A stretch of 64,000 nt of DNA from Amphiura filiformis (GCF_039555335.1 NC_092629.1:32014203-32078202), one strand, 5' to 3'; positions 35,409 to 47,236 are shown, counted from the first letter of the stretch. Notes: a model not told the origin generated them from the letters alone. Numbers and translations: made by a program.

Positions 35409-38400
35409 TCAAATTTCACAGTTTATGCGTTTCAGCAGTGTAAAAGCGTCATGTATAGCTCTTCCCATCTTCTCATATTTCTTAGCCGTCTCTTCACTCT
35501 TCTCTACACCATCTCCAAGCTTATACATTCTACTAGCATTGAAACATCCATACATATTGCCTAATTCACAGCTTTTTACCGATAATTTCCTGCCTTGGAC
35601 AAATCTTTTGGTATACCCTTTGTGCCTTGAAGGTATAAGGTGCTTAGACGGAAACAGCAGTTTGCGTTGTCCCTCGTGCAGCCTTTTTCTAGAAACGAGG
35701 CCGCTTTTGGTATGCTTTTGATTTTGTCAGGCCCCACACCTTGCTGGTGGATGACGGCGGCACCTAGGCAGGATTCAGCGGCATCCCCATCGCAGCCTTT
35801 TGTGAAATAGTTTAACGCTTTCTCTTGGTCCTTTTCAACACCTAAAATGACAGGAAAGATTAAAAAAGGATCTATGTTGTTACATTTCATCAGACTTGGA
35901 GGTTTCAAATCAAAGTGTGTGGGAAGGGATGGGTTATTATAATCTAATACACTGAAAGAGTAAGAACAGCCCTCATCACGAAGGCATTGAAGGCAATTGC
36001 CTTTGATGCCCTATCTATAGTGTTGCCTTGGTGCCCTTCATTTTTTTTTTCTAATTGCCTTGGATTGGCTGCCCTTTCAAAATTTTAATTTGAGGGCTGA
36101 GTAAGAATATTCTTGTAGCAGTACTGTACCTAAAAAGTGAAAGAAGGATAAATCTTTCATAAATTTTCAGAATCAATTGAATACCTGAGTGGAAGAAGGG
36201 CCCAATTCCATCAACACTTTTTCTGAGATATAAACAAGAAACACAATATAAACAAGAATCCAAAAACAATTAGTTCACTGAAATTTAAGTGATTCAAGAC
36301 AAGTGGTTCATTATGATAAGAAATGAGGTACATTCTAGCGGTACCTCTTTTCTTATCATAAATAACGTACCGCTTGTCTTGAGTCACTGAAATTCCAGTG
36401 TAGTAACTCGATTCCTTGCCCCTATAATATAACTTTTGTTACCAGTGTGTTATTAGGCCAAGTAAAATAAAAAACATGTTTCACGTCCAGATTTTTTAAA
36501 AAAAGGAGGAGGAGGGAGCTTTTTATTTTTTATTTTTTTATCTCAAAATCGGTGTAAATACCCATAATTAGAGCTGTTTTAGCATACACAATAATGCCTG
36601 GAAAAAGGAGGAGGCCTCTTTTTATTTGTTGTTTTGAGAGGTAGGCCCCCTCTAATTATATCAAAACCTTCAAAAAGTGTTTCTTGTATATTAGCAAAGC
36701 TATAGAAAGCATCTCTACTTCCTAGACATATTTTAAAGAAAAGTTATAACTGAATTTCAAAAAATAAAACAATAATTGAAGAAACCTCCAAAAAGGAAGC
36801 GGGAGGGGACGTGAAACATGTTTATTTTTTTATTTGGCCTTATATTTTGAGAAACATGCAAAAATAGTCACCAATTTATCAAGGCAATAACTACACTGAG
36901 CTTATCTCCACATGTGGTACAGTACCACCTTAAGGTGGTATTACACCCCCTGATAAATTTTATGACTAATTTTGCATTTTTCTCAAAAAATAACTACACA
37001 AGTCTGGTAACAAAAGTTATGTATATTATAGGGGCAAGACATTTCGATGATTCAAGACAAGTGGTTCATTATATATGTTAAGAAATGAGGTACATGGGAA
37101 GAGGAAACCGGGACGGCCGCGCACACTGTACTTACAGTAGGCCTATGTCCAGCACCTCCTGGGAGATACTGAAGGAATGCTGCAGCCAAACAAAATGGTT
37201 TCGCTTGCCCAAGATCGCATTAGTTGGAGAAAGCTTGTAGTCGCCTGCTCCGCAGCCGACTGATGATGATGATGACATTTTAGCGGTAGGCCTACCTCTT
37301 TTCTTATCATAAATAACGTACCGCTTGTCTTGAGTCACTGAAATTCCAGTGTAGTAACTGGATTCCTTGCCCCTATAATATACATATCTTTTGTTACCAG
37401 TGTGTTATTATTTTTTGAGAAAAATGCAAAAATAGTCACAAATTTATCAAGGCAATAACTACAATGAGCTTATCTCCACATGTGGCACAGTACCACCTTA
37501 ACTTCAAACAAATAAAGTTACTAAAATTAAAAAAAGGCCCTTACTTACCCTTTCCATACATGTGTAGAGCCCCAATTTTCTGACATCCTTTGCCGTAGTC
37601 ATGATCATCACAACTCTTGCGATAAGCCTCTGCAGCCTGCTTAAAGTCAGCTTTCAGTGCAGCACAAAAGTCACCCAGTCTATAGCAGCCTGCAATGTAA
37701 AGTGAATGAAGAGAAAGGATAAGGGCTCATATTGAAATACCCTACCACGTTTTCACACAGAAAGAAGGCAGGATTCCCCTCGCTAAGCGCGCCTTAGGAA
37801 AGCTCAGTCAGGAAAGCGCGCTCCTAATTTAAGTCAGTGAAGTGGCTAATTGCAGTGTTATAATCACACAGGATTTTAACAAAAGAAGGCTAGCACAGGA
37901 AAGCTGCAGGATGGCGCACACCTTCCTGTGTAAGGGAATTTCAAAAAGAGCCCTAACTCGACAATGTGATTTTGGTGATGTTCAACATTCAAAATAGCGC
38001 CCGGTCCAACGGCCATTGGTGTGTAACTTTTGGCTGGGCTGGTAACTTTCCTGACTAATTACAATCTACTTCTTCAGAATCGGATAGCCCTTCTTTGGAT
38101 CTTCTCAAGCTGGTCTATTTGGTTTTGTTTATAGGGATCCCACACGAAAGAGGCGTATTCCAGTTGTGAGCACATGAGTGAGGTGTAGGCATGCTTTTTT
38201 ATTTCTGTTGAGCACTTTCCCAGGTTCCTCCTAAGGCCAATTCCACCGTTACGGACGTTACAGATACATGCAACTTGCAACTTTTAAGTGAATAGCACAC
38301 ATGTTTGCTGTTAGGATAACACTTTATTTCTTGGTATGCTACTAGTACACACTCTAATGTTCAATATAATGAAGCAATTTTGTTTTGGCTTTCTTAGTTA

Positions 38401-41400
38401 ATTAGCTACAGAAATTAGAAACGAGCGTTACGGACGTTACGCGAAAGTGCCTGCCTTTTTGACAGATGGTACATATGGTCGCATGTCACAAATTGGTCAC
38501 CCAAAAATGGAGGAGCCGTAACATGAAAATCCTTTCTTCACACTTCAAGTTTGATTTATTCTAAAAGTATAATACCTATTGTGGAAAGTTTGGTGTCATT
38601 TTGAAGATAATTATGTTCTTTGTCAAATACAAAAAACCCCAAGTCAATTGGACAACTACTTTGAGATTTATACTTCAATATGTAAGATGTGTCAATGGGG
38701 AGCAGGCGGGGAGCAGGGCGGGGAGCCCCATAGAGTTGTACACAAAATTGTGAAAATATGGCAAACTTCAAACCTTTGTATCTTAAAAAGTACAACTAGC
38801 ATGGACCACAAATTGCACATATATCATCCTGGATTGTAGATCTACCTCATAATAGATCAACTGTAACAAAAGATGTAACTAATTAATTGCCTAATTAAAT
38901 GCTAATTAAGACAGTTTTTCCTATATGTTACTGTACAAAGTGTACACGTAATGCTCTGACATTTCTAAATGGCCCATCTTTGGCCTGAGTCATCCTGCTT
39001 ATTCAAAAGTAGACATATTTTTAAGGAAATTTGATGGGGAATTCAATTATGCTATTAGTTTTAGTACCAGAAATGGAGGAAAAAAGTTTTGGTTGATAAA
39101 TGTCATAAAAATTGTAAAAATTTTTTACAATTTTTGACCACCCTGTATGTTTAACACAACGGATACCAAACTCTTTCTTCCTAATTTGTTTGAAGGGCCC
39201 ATGAAATGTCTTTCTGAATCCATATTTATTTTGAGCTACATAGCTTTCAGAAAAGTAAAATATGGGGTTCACTGTGCCAAGAAATATGCTAATTTTGTTG
39301 ATGTTCCACCCTGTATATTTCTTACCCACCCTGTATTATGATGTTAAATTTTGTTGATTTGGCATCCTTGTAATATAAGCTTTCCAGAAATATATACTTA
39401 TAATGGTCTAAAATGTATTTATTAAAAGTTGTGTTGAAGTGAAACACAATTGGTGATATTTTCCTCATTTTACATTATGTTACACAAAAGATGACCAATT
39501 CATGACATGCGACCATATCCTGAAATCTCCATTCAGTTCTGTGTTTTATTTTTTCTATTAAAGGAGGATTTCGTGATCCTAGCATCCTCTTTTATGACAT
39601 TTTCCAGTAGATATCCACGAAAAAAGCGTATTTCCAAAATTTCAGTTGATTCCGATTTTTGCGTTTGCGAGTTATGCATGATTATGTGTATTACACTGCT
39701 CCATAGACAATGTGTTGTAATTTCGTTCTGGTGCACCAGAACGAAATTCAAATTTAGCGATATTTTTGCTAAACGAATTAATCTGCAAGAAATATTTGAT
39801 GTACGTAAACATTATGTAGCCAGAGGTATCCAGTGGTGTAAAAATCTCAACTTTTTTTGGGAAAAGTGGGGGGATGAGGCTGTGGATCACGAAATGCCCC
39901 TTTAACTATATTGAGCAAGCCCTGACTCCATTCTATGTAAAAATGAAAAGCAAGTTTGAAATTAATACTCCTGTATCGTCCTACACTGTTGATTTAGTGT
40001 TACGGACGTTACATTTTATCTCAAATGTAACGTCCGTAACGCTTTTCCATTTAATGAAAAAAAAAATGTCAAGGTGCTTCCTCAGATTTTTTTTTCTTTG
40101 CTATCTTGAAGTAGGTCTGACATCAATCTATGGAGGCATGATTAGCAAGTTTGAAATAAATGCTCCTGTTTTGAGCAATAATGTTCCAAAATTTTGTTAC
40201 GGACGTTACAAAGGCACTTTTGGCATGGACTTGGCCCCAAGTTAGAAAGCCGAGTGTTCTGCCTGCCTTGGATGCTACTGACTCAATGTGTTTTCCAGCT
40301 GAGCCGCTCATGGAGTCCAACACCGAGGTATGATTGTAGGTATCCCAGGCAAATCTTAGTTAACACATTTACTAGTCAGCGAAATTCGCCGAGACCGGGG
40401 CCCAAACACAATGCATATTACATAGAAATTTGAATTTTTTTTAGAATAGGCTGGTGAAGGAAACCTACATAAATATGTTTTCTATACTTCACCCGACCCA
40501 AATATATGATTTTTTATGGTGATAATCAAGTCGCAGATGGAATTTTAGAGGGATTTTGATAGCAGTTCCATTTAAAAAAAGCTGCTATCGCCATGAGACT
40601 AAGATCTAGAAACACCCCTAAATGCCGTTTTGGGGAATTTTGCTAGCAGAATCTTTTTGATGAAAGTCAATCTTTGACAAGATGTAACTTTGTTACGGAA
40701 AGTGCTACATGACAAAAATGTTTTCAGTTTTGGCTTTCTTAACTCAAGGGCTTTAATTTGATATGTAAAATGAATCAGGATGCAGTTTGATGGCAAATTT
40801 GAATTCACCTAGCACCTTCGGAGGAAGAACAGATCGTTTTACAAAGCAAAACAAGGTAATATAACACCAAGCACTGGCAAAGGTACAGATCTTTACGGCG
40901 TTCTACACAGAAAGAACTTAGAAAAGCTGAAAGAGAATACATTGCTACAAATGTTTTTGACTCCATGGGCACTAACCCCAAGAAGTTCTGGACTTTTATC
41001 AAGAGTAGAAGGAAGGATGCCTCTGGCATAGCTGCACTGTTTAATGGTAGTAAACTAGTGAGTACACCAGCAGAGAAAGCCGAAGCCTTGAGTAAACAGT
41101 ACAAATCTGTGTTCACTCGCGAGAACACAGGAACCATGCCCAGCCTGGGAAGCACATCACTTCCTAAAGTTCCTGACTTAAAGATAGGCATGAATGGTAT
41201 CCTGAAACTCCTGGAGAACATCACACCATCTAAAGCTCCTGGGCCAGATTGTATTCATCCTTTTGTTTTGAAGAACTGTGCTGCTCAAATTGCACCTGTA
41301 TTGACATCTATTTTTAATCAGAGCATCAGTACTGGTTCACTTCCATCAGATTGGAGGAAAGCGAACATTTCAGCTGTGTTCAAGAAGGGAAGTAGAACAG

Positions 41401-44242
41401 ATCCCGCAAATTACAGGCCAGTATCGTTGACTTCGGTATGCTGTAAAATCCTTGAACATGTTATATATAGTCATGTTATGTCACATCTCCAGAAATACAA
41501 TGTGCTGAGCGACGTGCAGCATGGCTTCAGGGCACGTAGATCTTGTGAGACCCAACTTCTTACCACTGTGCATAATATACTCTCCTCTGCTACGAACCGA
41601 GGTCAGGTGGATGCCATCGTGCTTGATTTTGCCAAAGCATTTGACACTGTACCACATCAGAAATTGCTTCTGAAGCTCCGTCACATTGGCATTCATGGTT
41701 CACTTCATAAATGGATCGCTAGCTTTTTAACCCAACGTGAGCAAACAGTTGTCATTCAAGGAGTTGGCTCTAAACCAGTTCATGTTTCTTCAGGAGTCCC
41801 ACAAGGGACAGTTTTGGGGCCGCTCCTCTTCTTAGTTTATATCAACGACACCGTTGATGGCCTCTCATCAAACGCCTGCTTATTTGCTGACGATTGCGTT
41901 ATATACCGCAAAATTACATCACCATCTGACTGCGAAGCTATCCAGCAAGACCTGCACACCTTGGAGAAGTGGGAACGGCGCTGGCAGATGTCATTTAAAC
42001 CAGACAAATGCAACATCCTCCGCTTTACAAATAAGAAAAAGATTATTGAGTCCTCATACACACTCTCGGGTCATGTGCTGGAATCGGCGAAGAGCCACAA
42101 GTATCTTGGCGTCCACCTATCTACGGACATGAAATGGAATACTCATATTGATGCAACCACTGCTAAAGCCAACAGTATGCTTGGTTTTCTCAGGCGCAAC
42201 CTAGGATCCGCACCAAAGAGAGTTAAGCTCCAGGCTTACCAGTGCTTGGTTCGACCCCACCTAGACTACTGTGGATCAGTCTGGGATCCTTTCACTGCCA
42301 CCAATAAACACAAGATTGAAATGGTCCAGCGCCGAGCAGCACGCTTCATCACTAACACCTATAGCTGGGACAATACAACTTCTGTCACCGCCCTCCTTCA
42401 ACAACTTGGCCTACCAACCCTGGAGGAAAGGAGATACATTCAACGCCTCACCAACTTTCACAAGATCATCAACAGCCAGATGGATGTAAAATTGCCTCCA
42501 GAAATAGTCACCAGGAAATCAGAAATCATAACCAGACGTTCAAAACCAAACTACCTTCAGGTACCCTTCACTAGCATCAAGTCCCACAAGCACTCTTTCT
42601 TCATCCAGACCAGTCATGATTGGAACGACCTCCCGCAGCACATCACCAACATTGCCGAGACTAAACAATTCTAAACGATTTCTTGCGATGTATTCTCATG
42701 GTGTAGCATTTTTTAGTATTAAAGCTCATGTCTGGCCATTCCTTCCGGCTATAGGCCCGGCCGATAACTTTTTAAAGCTCAAAGTATCAGTTTTTATTTA
42801 TTCAAACACATATGAATGTATCATCAATTTGCTATTTAACAATTCAAAAATGTTTGATTTCTTTTTAGGGGAATCAACTCCCAATAAAAATTTACAAAAG
42901 CAAAATTGTGCATATATGTTTTCTCAGAGAAAATTCACTGGAACTGAAAGGCCCCACAAACCAATTAGGGATTTCGCTAGGTGTCCCTTTTGACAGGTCT
43001 ACGTGAAAAATGTGCAAGTGCACTGGATGGAATATTTTATACACTGGGTTTCAGAGAAGAAGGGCAGTCCCTTGCTCAGATTGACGCGAGTGCCCTATTA
43101 ATGAGCGACATACAGGGAGCTTTCACGGCAAGGGCACCAATCTGCGCCAACAAACGATTTGACACACAATCGGCCAATTAGATTATCGGTCTATTGCTAT
43201 GATTGTCAGACGATTGACTCAGCCAATGGCAATCAGAACCCCACTTCCTTACACTCTGCATGCTCTCAAAATGTAAACAAGTGCCGTTCTTCTCTGACAA
43301 AAACTGTAGGAATTCAATCATGTAAACTAAATCGGTGACGATCAACGATGCGTCCGCGCCATCTGCCTGGTTTACTTCTCAAGGGCAGCTTATTTTAACT
43401 CAGTCTCAGCTGTCCGAGCGAAGTGGGGTGGGTGCTAGTACAAGGAACTTATACGATGTCCTCATTCACAAACTGATACTATCTGTCCATCGTATAAGAC
43501 TGTTACCGTACGGCAATGTGGTGAAGGAATATTACACAGTCAAGAATAGGCTCCATCATCTTTTGATTATGATCCCTCCCAGTCTCCCGAAACATCAAAA
43601 CATCAAAAGCGTTGCACTTATACTTACTTACAACTGTCCTTTTTCACATAATGCAGACAAAGTAGGGCCAACTTGCCTAGAAATGGTCAAATTTTGACAA
43701 GAAATATCTCTATGTAATCCTATGTAAGTCCCATATCACATCGTTATCGGCGATCGAGGGTTTTTTTTTCTGAAGTTTGGTTGGTACCCAGCATCATGCA
43801 TGTGACGTGACACAGCTAAAATAATCGACCGGGAATCGGGGATCGTTAAAACGTCAACAAATTTCAAAACACAGAAAGCAGTAAACTATGGCGAAGCGGT
43901 CCGAATTTTGAGCCATACAAGTTTACGTGGTGAACTAGGTGGGTGCATGCCATGGGCAGTGATGGGGGGTCTATGTTTTAGCACACCATGCAAATTTTAC
44001 CCCCCCCCCGGCTCATAATTATTGCACAGCACCTAACATTCGATCGTGCATGAGAAAGGGCTGCATTTACATGTTTATAAGAGGCTGTATGGCTGGTGCC
44101 AAATTCGGAAGCCAGTCCGACATTTCGGTAAGCTTACCTTCACCCGTTTTTTCCTTGTAACACTGGTAACTATACTCCGTACCCAGGTTTTGGATATACT
44201 CCTTCACTTCCTCTTCCTTTTTTTGAAATCAACGGCAAACAT
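35409..44242 (-). CDS. COA7: COA7 (SELRC1), Sel1-repeat respiratory chain assembly factor, 3 exons, with two frame breaks
   Basis: COA7 is a cysteine-rich Sel1-like repeat protein of the mitochondrial intermembrane space, needed for cytochrome oxidase and complex I assembly. Exons on the minus strand: 44138-44242, 37549-37689, 35409-35841, with clean GT-AG sites. Exon 1 reads MFAVDF, an A run, then [19 protein letters not shown]. Exon 2 reads [18 protein letters not shown] and [20 protein letters not shown]. Exon 3 has repeats with [18 protein letters not shown] and CELGNMYGC pairs, then [13 protein letters not shown] as in vertebrates. Two defects stand out. Exon 1 has seven A's where the frame needs five or eight. 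In exon 3 the frame meets TAA at 35576-35578, while the conserved sequence continues in the next frame to TGA at 35409. These may be assembly indels or true decay. A LINE and a 2-kb insertion lie in intron 1. Confidence 0.92.
36290..36933. mobile_element. Family E relative, left-truncated, with a PIF-like insertion
   Basis: It matches the right part of 36930-37501 and ends at a shared TTAA (36930-36933). It is interrupted at 36456-36839 by another element. Confidence 0.75.
36456..36839. mobile_element. PIF/Harbinger-like MITE
   Basis: Inverted ends GGCCAAGTAAAATAAAAAAC and, reversed, GGCCAAATAAAAAAATAAAC each continue ATGTTTCACGTCC. TTA flanks both sides (36453-36455 and 36840-36842), the target of PIF/Harbinger. 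The uninterrupted sister repeat near 37400 confirms the empty site. Confidence 0.85.
36930..37501. mobile_element. Family E relative, full copy with a LINE insertion
   Basis: Ends TTAAGGTGGTATTACACC and GGCACAGTACCACCTTAA. It holds the LINE tail at 37096-37274. Confidence 0.8.
37096..37274 (+). mobile_element. Short 5'-truncated LINE tail insertion
   Basis: A fragment ending [19 protein letters not shown], with a (GAT)n tail, sits between two ACAT copies (37092-37095 and 37275-37278). The sister copy of the host repeat near 36340 has a single ACAT at this point, so the insertion boundaries are clear. The C-terminal motif is common to several non-LTR clades. Confidence 0.8.
37723..37953 (-). 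mobile_element. PIF/Harbinger-like MITE family F, copy 2, in COA7 intron 1
   Basis: The reverse-oriented copy of 25041-25272, flanked by TAA on both sides. It lies 33 bp from the exon 2 acceptor, so it borders or supplies the branch-point region. Confidence 0.85.
38040..38232 (-). mobile_element. LINE fragment, 3' half of a copy split by an insertion
   Basis: It reads [20 protein letters not shown] and [20 protein letters not shown], then [10 protein letters not shown], which is the conserved region after the RT thumb of Jockey/CR1 LINEs. The matching upstream piece is at 40244-40336. Confidence 0.8.
38233..40243. mobile_element. Unclassified 2-kb element with repeated GTTACGGACGTTAC
   Basis: It interrupts a LINE between LGFL and RRNLG codons. 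Short inverted ends may be present (GGCCAATTCCA at 38235; TGGACTTGGCC at 40225). The near-palindrome GTTACGGACGTTAC, or its reverse, occurs at 38248, 38427, 39999, 40027 and 40196. Two related tandem units (CAAGTTTGAAATTAATACTC.. and CAAGTTTGAAATAAATGCTC..) end at the 39999 and 40196 copies. No recognisable protein is encoded. Confidence 0.6.
40244..40336 (-). mobile_element. LINE fragment, 5' half of the split copy
   Basis: It reads [20 protein letters not shown] then KAGRTLGFL. In the intact LINE nearby the same region is LGFLRRNLG, so this piece joins the fragment at 38040-38232 exactly where a 2-kb insertion begins. Confidence 0.75.
40337..40817. mobile_element. MITE family O copy 2
   Basis: Matches 19227-19688 over its length with a decayed right end. 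It is bounded by a LINE piece on the left and by the intact-RT LINE on the right. Confidence 0.78.
40818..42690 (+). mobile_element. Jockey/CR1-type LINE with a long open RT frame, in COA7 intron 1
   Basis: A 569-codon frame (40965-42674) holds an entire RT and C-terminal region: [54 protein letters not shown], the catalytic [28 protein letters not shown] and [13 protein letters not shown]. Related sequence is in frame upstream to a stop near 40857. The endonuclease and ORF1 are missing, so the copy is 5' truncated, but the intact RT frame marks it as the youngest LINE here. It lies antisense to COA7. Confidence 0.92.
42691..44137. other. COA7 intron 1, part nearest exon 1
   Basis: Two plus-strand frames (42981-43181 and 43335-43697) are open but match nothing I recognise. 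They lie inside the COA7 intron on the opposite strand. I see no clear repeat either. Confidence 0.5.
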
Positions 44243-44823
44243 GTTGTTGACGTCTATGAGCAGCAAAACTTCGAAAAAGTGTCAAGTTCCAGTTACCCAA
44301 CACACATTTATTTTGATACGAAGCAGACGAAAATGTCATGTAACATAATGTCAAAGGTCAAACAAACAGCGCCATCTACTGGAAACAAACTTTTCATTGT
44401 CTTTTTTTCCCTGTGTAATCCTCCTATAGCTTTCTTTGCTTTCTTTCAGAGCTTTTCAGGTTCATTTCATTCCACCTTTATTTCCTCTTCCCCCCTCCCT
44501 TTTTTCCCTTTCTTTTGAGATTCCATATTATTATTATTATTTTATCATTTCTCTCCTCCCCCTCATCACCTCCTCTCCCCTCCTTCAGCCCCGGCCTTCA
44601 GCTTCCTTTCCCTCTCCCTCTTCGTCTTTTTATGGCTTTAAGTTTGATGCAATATAAGGTTGTGCAATAAATATGAGCTCCTCCCCCACAGTAAAATTTC
44701 CAAATGCCGTGCCAAAATTGCTTGCCCCCCCCCCTCAGCTTATAAAAATTTGCTTCCACCTCCCCTTTGCACATGCCAAAGTGGGTTCCCAATTTGCAAA
44801 CCTTAAATGGTCACTATCATGTA

Positions 44824-45104
44824 CAGGGCTGTCAACTTTTTGGAATTGCTTGGCGTGAGACAGGCGTACCGGGATTTGCCCGACTCCAATGTTCATTTTG
44901 TACCATGAATATTTGAGCCACGGTGCTCGGGAATGTAGGAGCAACAAATTATTAATGACGATGCGTGAGATTTTACTCATTTTCCAGCTTTTTGTGTGAC
45001 ATTTACTACCTAGGCGTGAGATTATACTACCTTTGGCGTGAGACCGTGAGAAAGTGACCCAATGTGTGAGACTCACGGCCAATGCGTGAGAGTTGACAGC
45101 CCTG
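44824..45104. mobile_element. hAT-like MITE with CAGGGCTGTCAACT ends
   Basis: Ends CAGGGCTGTCAACTTTT and AGAGTTGACAGCCCTG, with CATGTA repeated on both sides (44818-44823 and 45105-45110). The interior repeats GCGTGAGA several times. It lies about 580 bp upstream of the COA7 start. Confidence 0.75.
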
Positions 45105-45110
45105 CATGTA

Positions 45111-46412
45111 TCATGCAAGCATAGGGAGCAGGAAATTGTGCATATATATGAACAAGGTCTGTTTACCCAAGCCTTCTTAGGGCATTATTTCAATGGTGCC
45201 CCGTAAATGTACCAAAATTGCTTGCCCCCACCTCTCGGCATGCCGAAATTTGCTTGTTCCCGTCTCGACCAGCCAACAAATCTTTGCCGCCCCCAATTTT
45301 CCACCAGGGCTCATAATTATTGGACAGCCCTGCTGGAAGCAAGAGGGGCTAAACATTTGAGAAATGCCAATGAATGAATTAGGTTTTTACTGGTGGGGAA
45401 CTGGGGGGGGGGGGGGCAAGATTTTCTGACTGGAGGGTATTTTCAGTATGATAATCTATTAATGTTTTTATAGTTTTTATAAGTTAATAATTATAGTAAC
45501 TCAATCAATAATGCCTCCTTTAGCTCCCATGGAGCAGATCATGTCACACATGCTTGCATGCTGTTTGCGGTGTGTGGGGGTGGGGCCGTGCTTTGGGCTA
45601 GGATGGATTTTTTTTCACACGAACGACAGAACACAGAGAGAGTACCGTATGGCCTAATCTTTTAATGAGGTGGGAAACCTTCCGATTTTTTATTCAAATT
45701 AAGAGTGAGGTTTATTCACACACTTTACCTCAAGCCAAACTCTACACTCACACACTTTACCTCAGCAAAACTCTATAGACAAAAGGCAAACTTCAGTTTA
45801 CACATAAAGTACTTGTGACAATACAAAGATAGGTTGTTTTATTTCCTCTATTGGCGTATAATTGAATACTCTATCTACACATAACATTACAATTTTATAA
45901 TGGCAGTGATAGGTAGCTGATGACTAGGTCTATTTATATGTCACAAAAGACATAATTGCAAACCCTTCAACCACATGTAAGTGGAATTTCTACTCCATCA
46001 AAAGCAATATTTACTGCCAGAGCAGCTCCAAGTAGAGCCTTTTTTTTTTATAAGTCCCTAATCAGTGGCATATCCTCGCCAGGGTTTTTTAGTGTGAGGG
46101 GACAAAGACTTTTTGGCCCATTTTAAGAACACATTACTCTTTGCAGTCCCCATTTTTATCCCTGAACAATTTCTTTTGGGGGCGTTTGGAGTTTGTGTCA
46201 ATTTCTGCTACAACAGGCTTATCTACACCCTCTGTACAACTTTCATAGTGAAATAATGTGGTAGAGCACTGAAACTTCATGGACAAAACCACCACCATGC
46301 ATTGAAACTGGACATGACATCCTTCTTTGCCATTTATCGTACAATGCACTCAATGTGACTTAACCCCTTTTAGAAATAGCATCCTCATTATTTAGATACC
46401 GCCTGTACTATA
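45111..46412. other. No gene recognised
   Basis: Contains a G run near 45405 and repeats of TGCTTGCCCCCACCTCTC type related to 44700-44760. No splice-supported exon is seen. Confidence 0.5.
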
Positions 46413-46560
46413 GGCAATTCCAGTTGAAATCCATACCTTAATTTTCCACATGGGTGTCAATTTCATATTTGAAATCTAGATGCCCTGTGTCAGGCTGTGT
46501 GGGAGGTTATAAGGTCAAGTCCTCCATAGGCGATGAATGGATTTCAACTGGAATAGTCCA
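46413..46560. mobile_element. Foldback family A copy
   Basis: Both arms are present (AATTCCAGTTGAAATCCATA to TTTCAACTGGAATAGTCC), with part of the centre deleted. Confidence 0.75.
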
Positions 46561-47075
46561 ATGTATAAAAGTGGTGGCTTATATTCCACAGGTTACAGTA
46601 ATTGCTTTTGCCCAATTTATCAGGCAGGGATGCAAGTCCACTTCACAAAAACGCCTGAAAAATTAAAACAGCATGAAAATGACCAGACTGGCCCTAAAAC
46701 GGGCTGAAAATAAAAGAAATTGTGTCCTGATCAGGCCAGTGACTGTCCAGCAGCGCAGTAGGTCATGGAATTTCTTCAGGTTTACTTTGGCAGGGGAAAT
46801 GTAGCAATAATAGACAGTACACTTATATTACTGGATATCAAAACCAGTTCTTTCCTGGAAAGGGCATTATTTTCTGGACCAAAATTAATAGTTCCCAGAA
46901 ATTGTATCAAAAAGTCTCAGAAAGGTAGGAATTTGGTTTCCATTTATTCATCTGTGAGTTTTGGACTTCATCCATTTTTAACCCTGTTTAGGGTCTCTTT
47001 TGGCACCCCGTCCTCCTTCAAAAAGAACCTTACTATCAGCAGGGATAGTCTTTTGGAATTTGCAGGAGAGCATTA

Positions 47076-47236
47076 AATAGCTCTTCTTGAGCCGTCAAGG
47101 AGAGCTGTTTAGAGCATTTACAATAGAATGTAAGGAGAGAATGGACAACTAAGGAGAGCTAAAATCACTCTCCTATATCAGATTTAAGGAGAGCAGTGGA
47201 GTGATTGCTCTCACTCTCCTCAAAAGGCAGTCCCTA
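47076..47236. repeat. Dispersed repeat shared with SARAF intron 1
   Basis: Carries AGAGCATTTACAATAGAATG, GGAGAGCAGTGGAGTG and CCTCAAAAGGCAGTC. An inverted copy lies at about 16765-16920. Confidence 0.6.

Noticed and set aside
35576-35578. True stop codon of COA7
   Set aside because: Conserved COA7 sequence continues after it in the adjacent frame to 35409.
40965-42674. Long open frame as a host gene
   Set aside because: It is a LINE reverse transcriptase with FADD and LGFLRRNLG motifs, without introns or host domains.
42981-43697. Plus-strand coding exons between the LINE and COA7 exon 1
   Set aside because: No recognised domain, codon pattern or splice logic, and they lie within the COA7 intron.
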